Positions 1-11,701 of a stretch of DNA of 64,000 nucleotides are shown here, piece after piece. The notes under the pieces are model-generated. The model was not told the DNA's origin. It did not search any database and worked only from the letters and a program-made list of their open reading frames with translations. A program made the position numbers and the translations under genes. The number at the start of each line of letters is the position of its first letter. Position 1 is the stretch's first letter. The stretch comes from Bemisia tabaci (taxonomy: Eukaryota; Arthropoda; Insecta; Hemiptera; Aleyrodidae), in assembly GCF_918797505.1 (NCBI RefSeq), contig NC_092802.1, positions 13,535,480 to 13,599,479 of the forward strand, in the 5' to 3' direction.

Positions 1-98
1 TTTAAAATGTGACAAATTAAACATCAAAATTTGCAGTTTTGGTTAACAATTTCACGTCCGACCTCTCTGATTGACTCAATCCACTGTGCGGCGCGCGT
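1..98 (+). repeat. Family K MITE fragment, cut by window edge
   Basis: The segment matches 44359-44458 over its whole length and carries the K terminal motif TTGACTCAATCCACTGTGCG. The same motif recurs near 21935, 27970, 43120, 59630 and 60250. Only one end is visible here. It is non-coding. Confidence 0.6.
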
Positions 99-301
99 TG
101 AATGAAACCACCGAGTGGTCTTCTAGTGTTTGTGACCGTGCGGCGGCGCGTTATAATTCAAAATTAAGCAAAAATTGCTCGCTTGCCACGCTTCTCACAG
201 AATGATGTGTTAATTATGAATTTCCAGACATGATACAGTGGTAATCGGACCGATTCAGCAACTTCAGACGAGGAATCAAGTCGTCGCACAGTGTTATCGG
301 A

Positions 302-1976
302 CACTGGAAAACAAACACATTGGATCTAGAGTCCAGACTCTCAAAAACATCGACAAGAAAAAATACTATTGATTCAATCGGATTTTTGCTTAAATCAAGA
401 ACCAAGCCTCTTAATTTGAGCGGATTTCCTTTTGATTTAAGCTTAAATCTGATTGAATCAAGAGTATTTTTTCTTGTCAATGTTTTCAAGAGTCTGGACT
501 CTACACTGAAAAAAATAATCGGTGGGATTTACCAGAGTTTGGGTGTTATTTACCATACTGTCTACTTGATTTTTTACACAGTGAAGCTGCAGCATAGTTA
601 CCAATATACCGGTATGGTAAATAACACGATACGGCTGACACTATGCGACACAGTGCCAGTGTGGCGTTCCCGACTGACTAGTATGGTAATTTCAAGCATC
701 CAGATGCTGCGACAAACCTTGTAGATTCTAAAATCCACTCATCTTATATTATTAAATGCTTTTGATGAAAGTCGTGGATATTTTACTTACATCTTACTTT
801 TAGAAATTCCGTTACATACACAATCAATGGCAGTTAAAGACAGTTTCAACGAGAAATAGCAGATAATTGCTTCACTGATTTCAAGTAAATGATACCAAAA
901 CCATACTTGTTATTCGCGTTAAGGTATCATTTACAGACTAAATCAGATCCACGGAAAATTTAATTGCATATAATAAATAGATAGTTCAAAATATACCCAC
1001 AAAAAGACACTACATGAAAATCCAATCGCACGGTTCACGGTGGGGCAGAAGCTGCCAAATTTTGCTTAAAGTTACAGTTAAACATCAATCCCACGCACAT
1101 TTGTCTCTTCATCTGAGTATGTTGAGCTTCGAAAATTTTAACAAGAATATAGATATACCTACGAACGAAGTATTCAAAAATCACTTCTAGTCGATTATTT
1201 TCAAATTACTTCCGCACTTTTATGTTTTCGAAATGACTTTACACAGAACCGATATTCACTGGATTGCAGAACAACTTTGCGAAGGTTTTCAAATTTTCAG
1301 GATTCCTTCACTTTGCAAGCCAGATTCATTGTAGCAACTCCTAACCTCCAGAAATTGGTCGATACGAATAACGAAAAAATCTCAGAAAATGTATGTGGCA
1401 GATCAATATAGATAGATTCGAAGAGAAGACGGTAGCTTTAGGGACAATTCGAACACAAATTTGGGCAAATTACGCGTGGATTCACATGGATTAATATGGA
1501 TCAATAAAACACAGCCACGGACTCCGACCCTCAACGTGATAAATTTATAACTGACAAACAGACAAACGAAAAATGGCGGACCACAGACCGCAGCGCAGTC
1601 AAGCGGGAGCTCTCACCACGCTGACTATACCAGTATGGTAAATTTAACCTACCAACACCATGACCAGTCGCATACAGATGCCTACAGATATCAAACGCAA
1701 GTGTTACCATGTTATTCCATACTTTTAACTCATCGTATGGTAAAAAATACCCAGCTGATGGTGAGAAATACCTAAACGATGGACAGACACACCTAACTGA
1801 TATTTACAATCCGGGTATGGTAATTTTTATATCGAGTATGATTCTCACTTTCATCTAGATGCTTAAATCGACCATTATTTGGCTTTTTATCACCATATTT
1901 TTTTTTACTATACCATTATGGTCAATCCCACTTCCACTTTTTTTCAGTGTAGATCCAATGTGTTTTTTTCCCAGTG
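302..1976. mobile_element. Family A palindromic MITE, split by a nested insertion
   Basis: The left part (302-503) begins CACTGGAAAA and runs through the family body to GAGTCTGGACTCTA. The right part (1950-1976) supplies the missing end, TAGATCCAATGTG through CCAGTG. The 1446 bp between them are a separate element. The two halves of the A body are inverted copies of each other, so both strands show similar open frames. These frames are palindrome by-products, not genes. Confidence 0.8.
504..1949. mobile_element. Family Y1 element nested in family A
   Basis: It starts CACTGAAAAAAATAATCGG and ends with the inverted counterpart ending in TTTTTTTCAGTG. A TA lies on each side (502-503 and 1950-1951), which looks like a TA target duplication. 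The interior is rich in short TATGGTAA or TTACCATA motifs at both ends (about 600-690 and 1625-1925). No transposase frame is visible, so it is a non-autonomous element of about 1.45 kb. The ends resemble those of Y2 at 60802-61192. Confidence 0.75.
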
Positions 1977-3357
1977 GATCTGTGAGAAATTTTCTGAGGA
2001 TTGGATTAAAATTCTGCCGTGCAACGAAAAAACGCCGTAAACGCCATTTTACATTTTTTGGAAGCAATGTATCATAGCAGAAAAAATTGTGAACCTGTGG
2101 ACAATGTTTTTACTGAATTCATTCGCAAGTACTATCAAGAACGTAACTTGAATCATTGAGGTGCATGGGTAAAGTAGTTTTTATTTTATAAAATGTTAAG
2201 TTCCATAAAATAGGGAAAATCTTGATGGATTTTCGACGTTCTTGCTTAGCACGGCAGGATTGTTGAGCGCATTTAGTAAGAATATAACGTCTCAAAACTA
2301 GGATATGTTTAAAAGTATATCGATACACTTTTCTTCAAGTTCGGTCTTTTGGACTTTTGATTCGTGCCACCGAACAATTTAATCACCTGGACCAGAAACA
2401 CCGGTGCTCCATAAGAACAGAGCCTCAGTCTTTGTGACTAAAATTTCCTCTCCGCGTAGAGGGAGAGAGAAAGTTTCAGAGAAATGCCGGAGAAGATTTT
2501 CATCCACTTTTTAAAAGCGCTTAAACCACGTTTTACTACAATCTAAAAATATTGTCCGTGAACTGCTGCAGGATTCATGTCTACTTAAATTTTTGAGCTT
2601 CAAGGGTCAAACTTACTCCAAAACTTTTTTTTCTTCATTTATGCACTTGAAGGGGTGAAAAAAAAAACTCTCGGAAGGTAAGGTCCCTTTTTATAGATCC
2701 GGTCATATTTCTTCATGGGTTGACAAAACTGAACTAAAACTGTCAAAGGGCCAAAAAAGGCCCTTATCAATACCGCTCCTTTGGCTACAGAGCTGATGTG
2801 GCTTGGTTCATTTCTGCTCAACGCGGTTCATTTCAGACATATTTTTCACCAATTTTCTGTTCGAAACAACTCTTCTTTTAGGTCAAGTTGAAGTTTGCAA
2901 CGGGCCGATTCCAAACGGCAAAGATCCCGGGTCACAGTGCGGTGGACGGGTCTCCTTGGAGGTCAATGGCTGCGGCTTTAATTGGGAGGCATGGGCCGAG
3001 CAATAGGCATTCGGCACAGCCTTTCGATAGATTTTTGACAGCTCTGATGTATTGCCCTCAAGACGACTGTGCCTCCGCCGTCCCGCCCTGAGCGCGACTC
3101 AACAGTCAACAACAACTCGCGTTTGTTCGAGATACTCGCCGTCGTCGACGCTTTACAATGGGCAGGGATTATTGATGCTCAAATTAGACGGCTAGAGCTC
3201 GCTATGGAAATTTCGGAGTCTAGGTTCGAGGAAAATTGAGATGATACTCGCGCTCATGGACATTTTTATTTTAGCTATTTTTTTCAGTCTACAGCCTGAT
3301 CGGTGAAATTTTGTGTTTGACTCGTAGACAATTGTTGGTTGAATGATATGGACATTT
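1977..3357. other. Unassigned stretch with a GC-rich block
   Basis: No gene or known repeat was recognised. About 2885-3160 is clearly richer in G+C and CpG than its surroundings and contains two overlapping short plus-strand frames that match no family I know. It could be a CpG-rich regulatory region or a short exon. I see no convincing splice sites to choose between these. Confidence 0.3.
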
Positions 3358-3614
3358 GAATCAGTGAGAACGAAAACACACCAACTCGAAAAAATGAAAA
3401 TAATCAAGACAGGCACAAAACTGCACAGAAGGTGAAGATGTTAGTCTAAAAAAAAGATTTTTAATGCCGAAAGACAAGTACTTGAGGATATTTTACAGAT
3501 GCAGGTTGGAGCAAATGCGCTAATTTCAGCGATCTTTATAAAAATTGACTGTCTTTAATGAAAATTGAGCATTTTCAGGTTACCGAGTTTGTGTGTTTTC
3601 GTTCTCACTGATTC
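3358..3614. mobile_element. Family S element, copy 1
   Basis: The inverted ends GAATCAGTGAG-CGAAAACAC and GTGTTTTCG-CTCACTGATTC are about 30 bp long. ATTT lies directly outside both ends (3354-3357 and 3615-3618), a 4-bp target duplication. It shares its ends with 63522-63850. There is no coding potential. Confidence 0.8.
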
Positions 3615-3881
3615 ATTTCTAATTGATGGACCACTAGAAAAGATACGAATTCAAACATTCTGAAATTTTACGTAGAACACGATTCTTGCATCAAAAATTA
3701 CTGAAATCAACTTCTAACTAAGACATTAACGTTTTAATTTTACAATGGTCACGGGAAATTTAAATTGCCCGGTCTTAAGAAACGCAATACTCTACGTGAG
3801 TTAAATCTCGCCCTACATGTGCAGTTTTGGCGGACTTTTCAATTCAGCATTGTTCCTTTTCCACCCTTTATTCTTCAAAGT

Positions 3882-4175
3882 GTAAATACATTTACAAGGC
3901 TGCAACTTTATTTAGGGACTCTAAAACTGAAAACACGGCAACCCTGCTAATGTATTTGCACCCTATCTTTGCATGGAGAGTTTGTCTTGATGTAGAGGTG
4001 GACTCTCAGGATAGCGTGGGATGTCCCCTCCAGTTTGGCCTCAACTTGAGAGCTTTTTTTGAGCTTGAGAGTTGATTTCAGAGAAAACCAGTGGCACCAT
4101 CGTGTTTCCCGCAAACTTTTACGTAAGAATCAATTGTCAAATCTCAAATTCCTGACATATGCAAAATCTCCATTG
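3882..4175. mobile_element. Family G palindromic MITE, right half only
   Basis: It matches the centre and one arm of the full G copies at 5538-6029 and 7736-8243. The run from the central AAAACACGGCAACCCTGC to GCAAAATCTCCATTG is intact. The other arm is missing, so this is a truncated copy. It was preceded by about 270 bp with nothing recognised. Confidence 0.75.
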
Positions 4176-4584
4176 AAAATGTACATTTAGTACCATAATT
4201 TTAGGGTGTAACCGCCAAAACATTATTTCCGTGCCTCCTCTTATTCGTTTTTCTCCTCTCTCACCTTAATTTTCCCGACGCGGATACCTGTTCTAACAGA
4301 CGAGCCAGAAATAGCAGTATGCAGTCAAAATGACGCTGCAACGACAATAGCCGGCCCGAGTGCCAAGACCGCCGCGATGGAATGGCGCTACGCGAAAAAC
4401 AGATGAATCGTACAAACGTACGAGGTCGCAGATTGACTCGTCGTCGAGGGAAGCGTGGGTGGAGTATCAATTACCGGCGACGCGTCTCTATTAGTCCCCG
4501 ACCGCGGAAAGTGCGAACCGTCAGGTAATTGTATTTGCGAGCTCTGGATTTAGCCGACTAGCTCGAGATTTATGACGAGGTTCG

Positions 4585-4705
4585 CTGCCGTGATAGCGAA
4601 AGAGCAATGAGTGCATTTCTGTACGAGCCGTGGTTAGCACATGCTTTTATGTGACTTGAGGTTCATCCTAGCATGCACTCACTGCTTTCTTCACTATCAC
4701 GGCAG
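4585..4705. repeat. Family I short palindromic element
   Basis: The arms CTGCCGTGATAGCG and CACTATCACGGCAG, extended by GAGTGCAT and ATGCACTC, face each other across about 120 bp. A degenerate relative lies at 56913-57013. The terminal CTGCCGTG resembles the family B ends, so the two may be related. Confidence 0.6.
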
Positions 4706-4736
4706 TTCGGCTCCCCGTTTTGTGCCAAGTTTAACC

Positions 4737-4893
4737 AGTGGCGTGGCGTGAATTGCGATTTATCGATTGTTATGCTATTTAAACCTATGGAAAAGGATCG
4801 ATAAATAGGGTTTTCGCAGCGAATGCCTTGATAATCGATTCTTTTCCATAGGTTTAAATGGTATAACAATCGATATATCGCAACACGCCACTG
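4737..4893. mobile_element. Family J palindromic MITE carrying ATCGAT motifs
   Basis: CAGTGGCGTGGCGTG and the inverted CACGCCACTG close a palindrome that contains ATTTAAACCTATGG and its inverse, plus several ATCGAT motifs. Related copies are at 10891-11026 and 23681-23844. There is no open frame of note. Confidence 0.75.
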
Positions 4894-4925
4894 CCATGTT
4901 TGATAACTCTTCCGGGGCGGCCTAC

Positions 4926-5186
4926 CACTCTGCTGTACAGAGGAAGAACGCCGTATTAGTCTTAGGATGTTGCCAAATTTCCCTCGACAAATCAAGATTT
5001 TCAGGAAAATTTGTGGATATTTTTCTGCCGATTTTTCTCAGAATTTTTTGTTGGTAATTTGATCTAAAGTGTGTGACAAGCTCAAGGGAAAATGCTCAGA
5101 ACATTCTTCACAAATGAATATTTTCTGGGAGTATATCTGGCGACATTCGGATGCTCAAACGGTGTTTTTCCTTGGCGTAACTGCAC
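4926..5186. mobile_element. Family B MITE, copy 1
   Basis: This is a diverged B copy. Its left end is CTGCTGTACAGAGGAAGAACG and the right half runs through GGTGTTTTTCCTTGGCG. The internal order follows the family: GTTGCCAAATTTCC, a T-rich centre, then an inverted GGCGACATTC. The frames here are not genes. Confidence 0.7.
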
Positions 5187-5537
5187 TATTACCGCCACCG
5201 TTCGGAAAACACGATCGCGATTGTTACGATGTGGAGAGTTGTCCGTGCTGCTACTGTTCGGTCGTAAAACGCGAAACTTTCTTCATGCTTGTTCCGGATT
5301 CATTCGAGTATATAAAAATTAATTTTTAAGGTTGACCTCGTCTTGTGCAGGGTCTTGTGCCAGACTACCGGTGCCGGGTTTTCCTCTCAGTTGTTTTTGG
5401 TCGGAATAAGTAAGAAACCGCGAGGTTAACGAGGGAGTCAACCCCAAGGAATCCGAATTTCATGGTCGCAACCCCCCTCCCTTGGGAGTAAAGGGAAGCC
5501 ATGATCCTAAAAGCGGGCTTCCCGGTCGAATTGTAAT
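5187..5537. other. Unassigned spacer
   Basis: Between the B and G elements I see no open frame, repeat copy or motif worth naming. Confidence 0.3.
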
Positions 5538-6029
5538 TCAATGGAGATGTTGCATGTGTGAGAAATTTGCGATTTGACTGCTGATTCTTGAACACGATGG
5601 TGCCACTGGTTTTCTCTGACGTCAACTTCCAAGCTCAAAAAAAGCTCTCAAGTTGAGGCCAAAATGGAGGGGACATCCCACGCTATCCTGAGAGTCCACC
5701 TCTACATCAAGAAAAACTCTCCATGCATAGATAAGGAGCAAATACATTAGCAGGGTACCGTGTTTTCAGTTTTGGAGTCCCCAAATAAAGTGGCAGCCCT
5801 GTCAATGTATTTGCTCCCTATCTTTGCATAAAGAGTTTGTCTTGATGTAGAGGTGGACTCCCAGGATAGCGTGGGATATTCCCTCCATTTTGGCATCAAC
5901 TTGAGAGCTTTTTTTGAGCTTGGGAGTTGATTTCAGAGAAAACCAGTGGCACCATCGTGTTTCTCGCGAACTTTTGCATAAGAATCAATTGTCAAATTGC
6001 AAATTCCTCACACATGCAACATCTCTATT
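5538..6029. mobile_element. Family G palindromic MITE, full copy
   Basis: The ends AATGGAGATGTTGCATGTGTG and CACATGCAACATCTCTATT are inverted copies. The two arms stay complementary nearly to the centre near 5790, making a hairpin-forming element of about 490 bp with no coding capacity. Confidence 0.85.
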
Positions 6030-6077
6030 TAGCAACTCTCGAATTTTCATACGGTGTTCTTCCTTAGCACGACAGTA
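6030..6077. repeat. Family B right-end fragment
   Basis: AGCAACTCTCGAATTTTCAT and TTCCTTAGCACGACAGTA are the right end of a B copy. It abuts the G element directly. The left part of this B copy is not on the other side of G, so it was lost or rearranged. Confidence 0.65.
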
Positions 6078-7735
6078 TTTTAGCCTTGCTTCCCGCTTTC
6101 CCCCTTGTTTTACTCTCGTTATCAATGTCTCGGGCTGTGTCGTAAAAATTTGTATCTCCTCCGTGCAGGGGATGAGGAAAATTTACTCCCTACTAATTTC
6201 GTATCAAAATACTTGAAAGAGATCAACATCCCGAGGTGTATACCTCTATGGAGGGGTGACATCTTTAAAGCTCGCTTCATTCACCTTCCGCTCCCGGCCT
6301 CTAGTTTCTTCCGTACGACTCAAAGCAAACAGCAAACACATCATCGAGGCCGCACGGCGGAATGTTTAGATTATATTTGTCTGATAACATGTACGTATGC
6401 GCTTGCCAAAGCTCGAGCCGTGTCTCATAAACGTCTCTTTTCGTGAACGCAAACAAAAACATAGCGAGCAGGCAGCCCGAAGCGCGGGACATAAGAAAAA
6501 GCAATTTCCTCGTCATTTAAATTTGTGCGGAGCAGTTTTTGTTCAATTAGAGAAGCGCTCGGTAACTTGCATAAAATGAGCGTCACTTTTGTTTCATCAT
6601 CTTTACTGTTTCGCGCAGAAAGGGGAGCAATCGTTTCCTTGGATTAATGTAATTTTTCTGCGTTTCGCTCCTTCTCTCTGAAAGTATAGGATCTTTTTAG
6701 ACGATGCTGCTGCAAAGCAGTGCCGACTGCATACAGAAAGAGACTACATTTCGCAATTAGGTTCTACTGTTTCTGGCTCATTTTAGAAACAACGCATGCG
6801 TTATTAGTTTCCCTACGCGAATTGGTGCTTTTACGGATGAACCATACATCGAAGTTCTCCGTTAGGGGCCGTCCCAAAATTACGTAAATCTAAATTTGCG
6901 GTTTTTTGACATCCTCACCACCCTGTAACGCTCCGTAAAGCTGTGCTAGACCCCCTTAAAAGTTACGTAACGTGCGTTTCGAAGGAGGCAAGGGTTCGTA
7001 TCATCCGCACTTGTGGCTATTTCTAACCCTGTGCGCCTTCAATTATTAAGTATGCAATTTGGGCGACTCTCGAGCACGAATAGTTGTATTCACGAATCGA
7101 ACCTTTTTTAGGTAGCTGTCTTGGCAATATGTGGGATACTCCGTCACTCATATCTTCTCGGAGCCATACCTGACTGTCGAGCACTAGGGAAAAAGAAGAT
7201 GAATTACATTACACATTATGCACTACTCGATTTTTAAGAAGAGGCTACGCTACCTGCTTTTTGAACCCATACCTTATATTCATTGAATTTCAAATGGTTA
7301 TCTGCGAATGACCGAAATTGCTGACGCACTGCTCTAAGATAAATACTGTTAATTCGAGTAACTTGCTGGCAACAGCTCGAATTCGACGTCAGATGCCAAA
7401 AAAAAAGAAGAAAAAAACTTGTTCAACTCGGAAATTCATCGGAAATCAACTAACGTCCCGAGTGACTCGAGTAACTAGCGTTAGCTTTTGATTTCTTTGA
7501 CAGTAATTCGAACCGCAGCGGTTCAGAATCAATCCAAGTTGCCGCATTAATTTATCAACGTCAATTTCAGCTTGATTAATATTCATCGATTCCAACGCAC
7601 TTTACGGGAAGGGAAGTGAAGGGATCGTGTTCGTGGCCAAGTAAACATTTGTAAAGGTCTTGTTGGCCGATGATCGGACACCAAATTTCGGTTAAAAATA
7701 ATGGACACTACATTCGAATGATCTACTGGAGGAGG
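6078..7735. other. Mostly unassigned; one GGGGCCGTC...TTACGTAA end
   Basis: At about 6864-6970 there is a GGGGCCGTCCCAAAATTACG end with a second TTACGTAA 100 bp on. It resembles the elements at 19082-19252 and 19552-20247 but lacks a clear partner end. Near 6760-6800 a fragment with CTGGCTCATTTTAGAAACAA recurs near 32060, 44510 and 46420. Otherwise nothing was recognised. Confidence 0.35.
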
Positions 7736-8243
7736 AATGGAGATGTTGCATGTGTGAGGGATTTGCGATTTGACTATTGATACGTATGTAAAAGTTCGCG
7801 AGAAACACGATGGTGCCACTGGCTTTCTCTGAAGTCAACTCCCAAGCTAAAAAAAAGCTTTCAAGTTGAGGCCAAAATGGAGGGGATATCCCACGCTATC
7901 CTGAGAGTCCACCTCTACATCAAAACAAATTCTCCATGCAAAGATAGGGAGCAAATACATTGACAGGGCTGCCACTTTATGTGGGGATTCCGAAACTGAA
8001 AACACGGCAACCCTGCTAATGTATTTGCTCCCCATCTTCGCATGGAGAGTTTGTTTTGATATTTACGTGGACTCTCAGGATAGCGTGGGATATCCCCTCC
8101 ATTTTGAGCTCAACTTGAGAGCTTTTTTTGAGCTTGAGAGTTGATTTCAGAGAAAGCCAGTGGCACCGTCGTGTTTCTCGCGAACTTTCACATAAGGAGT
8201 AACAGTCAAATCGCAAATTCCACACATATGCAACATCTCCATT
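7736..8243. mobile_element. Family G palindromic MITE, full copy
   Basis: Ends AATGGAGATGTTGCATGTG and CATATGCAACATCTCCATT close a palindrome of about 508 bp. The copy keeps the shared internal words ATCCCACGCTATCCTGAGAG and its inverse. Confidence 0.85.
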
Positions 8244-8972
8244 CAGGTTCTCCGAGGATCACATTATATTTGGACCGAAATTTAGCGGATAGAAACCAAG
8301 CCACATCAGCTATTGCAAAATTTAACTAGGCACTTTAATTTTTTACGAGAGAATGTTTGTGCGGATTCCTTAAAAAATAACAAGGAATTTGCTTCGCACT
8401 ATGCAGAAATTTCATTGAAATTTGCAAAAATATCCGCATGACTGTTTGAAAAAAATTAAATTGCCCGATTAAATTTGGCGATAGCTGATATGACTTGATT
8501 CCTCACTGCTGAACGCGACCCATTTTGTATAAGGATTCTCTTTCGATGATGCAAAGATCTTGTTCTGCAGCCTCAGAGGACATGTCAAAAACTTAAAGTC
8601 AAAAAAGGCATCCCATCAAATACTTTGGTTTTCGGTTAGAATTAACTTAGATCTACAAATGTTCGTATGTTAAAGAACTCTTGCGTTTACATGACTTCGA
8701 ACGTACATATAGAGTAATCAACAAATTTCTAGTAAGATTTTCAGAACAATATGGTCTCATTGAATTTGGAATGATAAGATTGCAATTTCTTTGTACTTTA
8801 TATGAAATGGCAAGGAGGTGAGGAAATAATCATTGATAAAAGTCAATAGATGTATTAAAATGGTACACAATTTTAGAAAACATTGTCTTTTTATACACGT
8901 ATTTAATTAGCGTATTCTGTTAAAAAGTAATTGAAGATTCAAAATTGTAATCCAAAAGCCAAAAATTGATTA
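8244..8972. other. Unassigned A+T-rich spacer
   Basis: No open frame, repeat end or RNA gene was recognised in this stretch. Confidence 0.3.
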
Positions 8973-9524
8973 CAGTAGACTCTGGAGTATCCAGCTTGGT
9001 ATTATCCGGACTCTGGATTAATCGGATCGATTTTGCAAGCATGTAACTGCGTACGCATTCCGATAAGTGAGCGGATCCGCGGAGAAGCGGTCTTAAGGCA
9101 TATTAGCGCCTACAAGGCTGAAGGAATACTTCACGCATTGCGCCAAACAGTGAAGTCGGCGTGGAACGCATTAGCGCCTACTGGATTGCATAAATACTTC
9201 TCGCATCACGCCAAACCCAGCGGTTAGTTAGCCTAAAACGCACATAAGTGGCTCCAAGACTGTATGAATATACTTCACGCATTGCGCGCTTTAATCGTTG
9301 TATTGTAATTTATCGTTTTCGGCTACCATTCACAATCACCATTGAGTCGTTCAATTTGACGTTAACCTTTTAAATTCGTGTTGGTAGGTACATGATGTAT
9401 ACATAATAAGAATACTGTGGTGTTGGTTGGGAGTGTTTGTGTTTACTATTATTATCCGGATTTTTTTTTTTTTCATCCGGATCGGGCCCGGCACCAATTA
9501 ATCCGGATAATCCAGAGTCTACTG
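8973..9524. mobile_element. Pogo-like non-autonomous element carrying a D minisatellite
   Basis: The left end CAGTAGACTCTGGAGTATCC and the inverted right end (reading CAGTAGACTCTGGATTATCC on the minus strand) differ at one base in 20. TA flanks both ends (8971-8972 and 9525-9526). The ends and TA site fit the pogo branch of Tc1/mariner. No transposase is present. The interior is a degenerate tandem array of the D unit. Confidence 0.8.
9100..9290 (+). repeat. Family D minisatellite, about 3 units
   Basis: GCGCCTACAAGGCTG, GCGCCTACTGGATTG and GGCTCCAAGACTG mark successive units about 68 and 75 bp apart. Each is followed by ATACTTCACGCATTGCGCC-like sequence. The short frame across it is a repeat artefact. 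Confidence 0.7.
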
Positions 9525-10890
9525 TACTTGATTATAGGCATATGACGGTAAATTGCCTGGTTTGACTATTGACGTTCAATACGCACTCAATGTGAAACCA
9601 AGATGCATAATACATCTAAATTTGTATAGTTTTCTTCCCTGGTCGTGATTTTAAAACTCCTCGGAATGTATAATTCTTGTAATTACAAACTCTTCACACA
9701 ACGTTACATTTAGATGGGAAAATATACCTTTAAATCTACATGTGTCATAGGTTTTTGTGATGTGTAGTATATTTATTCTTTATTTATAGTAAGAATGCTT
9801 ATAGAATCATACAAGTCCGATGAAATAAAGAGCTATACCTACTTGGAAAAGAAAAACTGTTCTAGCCGTTGAGAAGAAAATAAAAAATACAAATTTAGAT
9901 CAGTGTGCGAAGACAACTTTGAACAAAATGGGATTAGTTCAGCTTTTAATTCCATACTTAAAGCAGGATTATACGGGTAATGAGAAAGGTCAGACAATTT
10001 AACACTATATTGGAAGGTATTATTGGAGAGGCGAATGGGACAGGTGTCTACTTATTCAATGAGCGACCAATAAATGCTTAAAATCGAGAATAGAGGTAAG
10101 TGAACGCCTTCTGGTGAGTTTTATTTTACACGCATCTATATGCTATTTACAGTTCAAAGGAAAATAAGTTACGTTTTTTTTACGAGGAAAGCTACAAAAT
10201 GACTTTGCAGACAGCTTAGAGCCAAAACGAAGAAATTCGAATGTCGTACGAGCTATCAAGTCAGATTGTACAAAAAAAATTAAAAAATTTACACAAAATT
10301 GCCCATCGGCACCACGAAATATCGCATGGAGTGATAACACTGTGCGTGTCATTCTCAGCGCTGACATGTTATATGAAACGCCGAACATGAATGAGTCACG
10401 CTTGACCAAAAAAAGAGGATAAAAAGTCGCCAAAGTTCTGAAGAAAAAAGACAGAAAAAAGGTCAGCACTCTGCGCTGACTCAGAGGCATGTGCTTTTAA
10501 GGTGCCGCGTGCCGGCGAGAATGTTTAATAAGCTTAGAGCTCTCCAATTAGGAGCGTAATCTTCTGAAGCTATTTTAAATGGAAAGTGATTTCTTTCCAG
10601 AGGGATAAAAATACTATTTTGAGCTGATTTTCTTTGCATTCAAAATGAACTACTTGCCAAGGTCAGAAATTTATAATCACAATACATATTTGCTCGTCAT
10701 AATTGCATGCACTGGACGCTTCAAAAATGTTGAAAGTTTCCGAATTAAACTCGTAAGAGAGCTAACCTTCGCTTCAACTATGAATTGTGCCTCAGTTGAA
10801 GACCATCGTATTTACCATCAGTTTCTCTATCCAGATAAGTGCTTTTACTGATGGGTCGGAAGTTATAGTTCCGAATTGCAAAATGAAGTC
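9525..10890. other. Unassigned stretch
   Basis: This is A+T-rich sequence with no recognised gene or repeat end. A 115-codon minus-strand frame at 10143-10490 is low-complexity (Phe/Ser-rich) and has no motif, so I do not call it. Confidence 0.3.
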
Positions 10891-11026
10891 CGATTGATCT
10901 GCCATTTAAACCTATGGAAAACAATCGATAAACAGGGTGCTCGTAACAAACACCTTAATAATCGATTCTTCACAATGGCTTCAAATGGGGACATATCGAT
11001 AGTCGATTGTTCACTCCACGCCACTG
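10891..11026. mobile_element. Family J MITE, diverged copy
   Basis: It keeps CATTTAAACCTATGG, AATCGATAAACAGGG, ATAATCGATTC and the CCACGCCACTG end. The left terminus is degraded compared with 4737-4893. Confidence 0.65.
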
Positions 11027-11437
11027 TTCGACAGTAATAAGTTGAGCCATTGAGTCATCAAGGCATCGAATGGAGGTTGCCAAGGTTAGGGAGGCAATAG
11101 ATGTCAGAATTACTAGAGAAATTCGCGTATCTCTACACAGACAAAAAAGACGGAAGCCATAAGAACAATATCTCGAGTGAGTAAGTAAAATAATCCATTA
11201 CACATGAGGGAGAGCTCGGTTCATCTGTTTGCACTGGCGAGATTGAGCCACCCCCGTGATGCTATCAAACAAAACGCTGGACACGGGTGAGCGTGTGACG
11301 ACTGTGTCAACAAGCTTTTCAAGAGCTTACGGCAGTTATGACCTGTTCTCTGACAACGACTGCCAAGAAACTCATCAGCGTCGCTGCCAATCCCGGCTTT
11401 TCGGAAGAGATTTTCCCCACTGAACACCTGAAGTGTG

Positions 11438-11691
11438 CTTCCGTGCTAGGGAAAAACGCCGTACGAGCCTTCAGGCGTTCCCTAATTTCCTTTGACAAAT
11501 AACTAATTTTCAGGGAAGTTTTTGAATATTTTACAGCCAATTTCTCAGATAATTATGTTTGTAATTTGATCTAAAGCGTCTGAAAATTCCATGGAAACAC
11601 ATTCATAACTTTCTTCAAAAATAAACATATTATCCGAGGAAATTTGGCAACTCTCGAATGTTCATACGACGTTCTTTCTTAGCACGGCAGT
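11438..11691. mobile_element. Family B MITE
   Basis: CCGTGCTAGGGAAAAACGCC at the left and CTTAGCACGGCAGTA at the right are inverted ends. The interior matches other B copies. The 410 bp before it (11027-11437) hold nothing I recognise. Confidence 0.8.
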
Positions 11692-11701
11692 ATGCTTCTA
11701 C

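Noticed and set aside
2803..3091. Two overlapping plus frames in a G+C-rich block
   Set aside because: Two frames overlap in different phases and neither matches a known family. Open frames are expected by chance in G+C-rich DNA, so I recorded the block but no gene.
5914..6216. Plus-strand 100-codon frame, and similar ones at 24352-24732 and 8141-8329
   Set aside because: They lie in the right arm of family G and run into unrelated flanks. The shared peptide reflects the repeat, not a gene.
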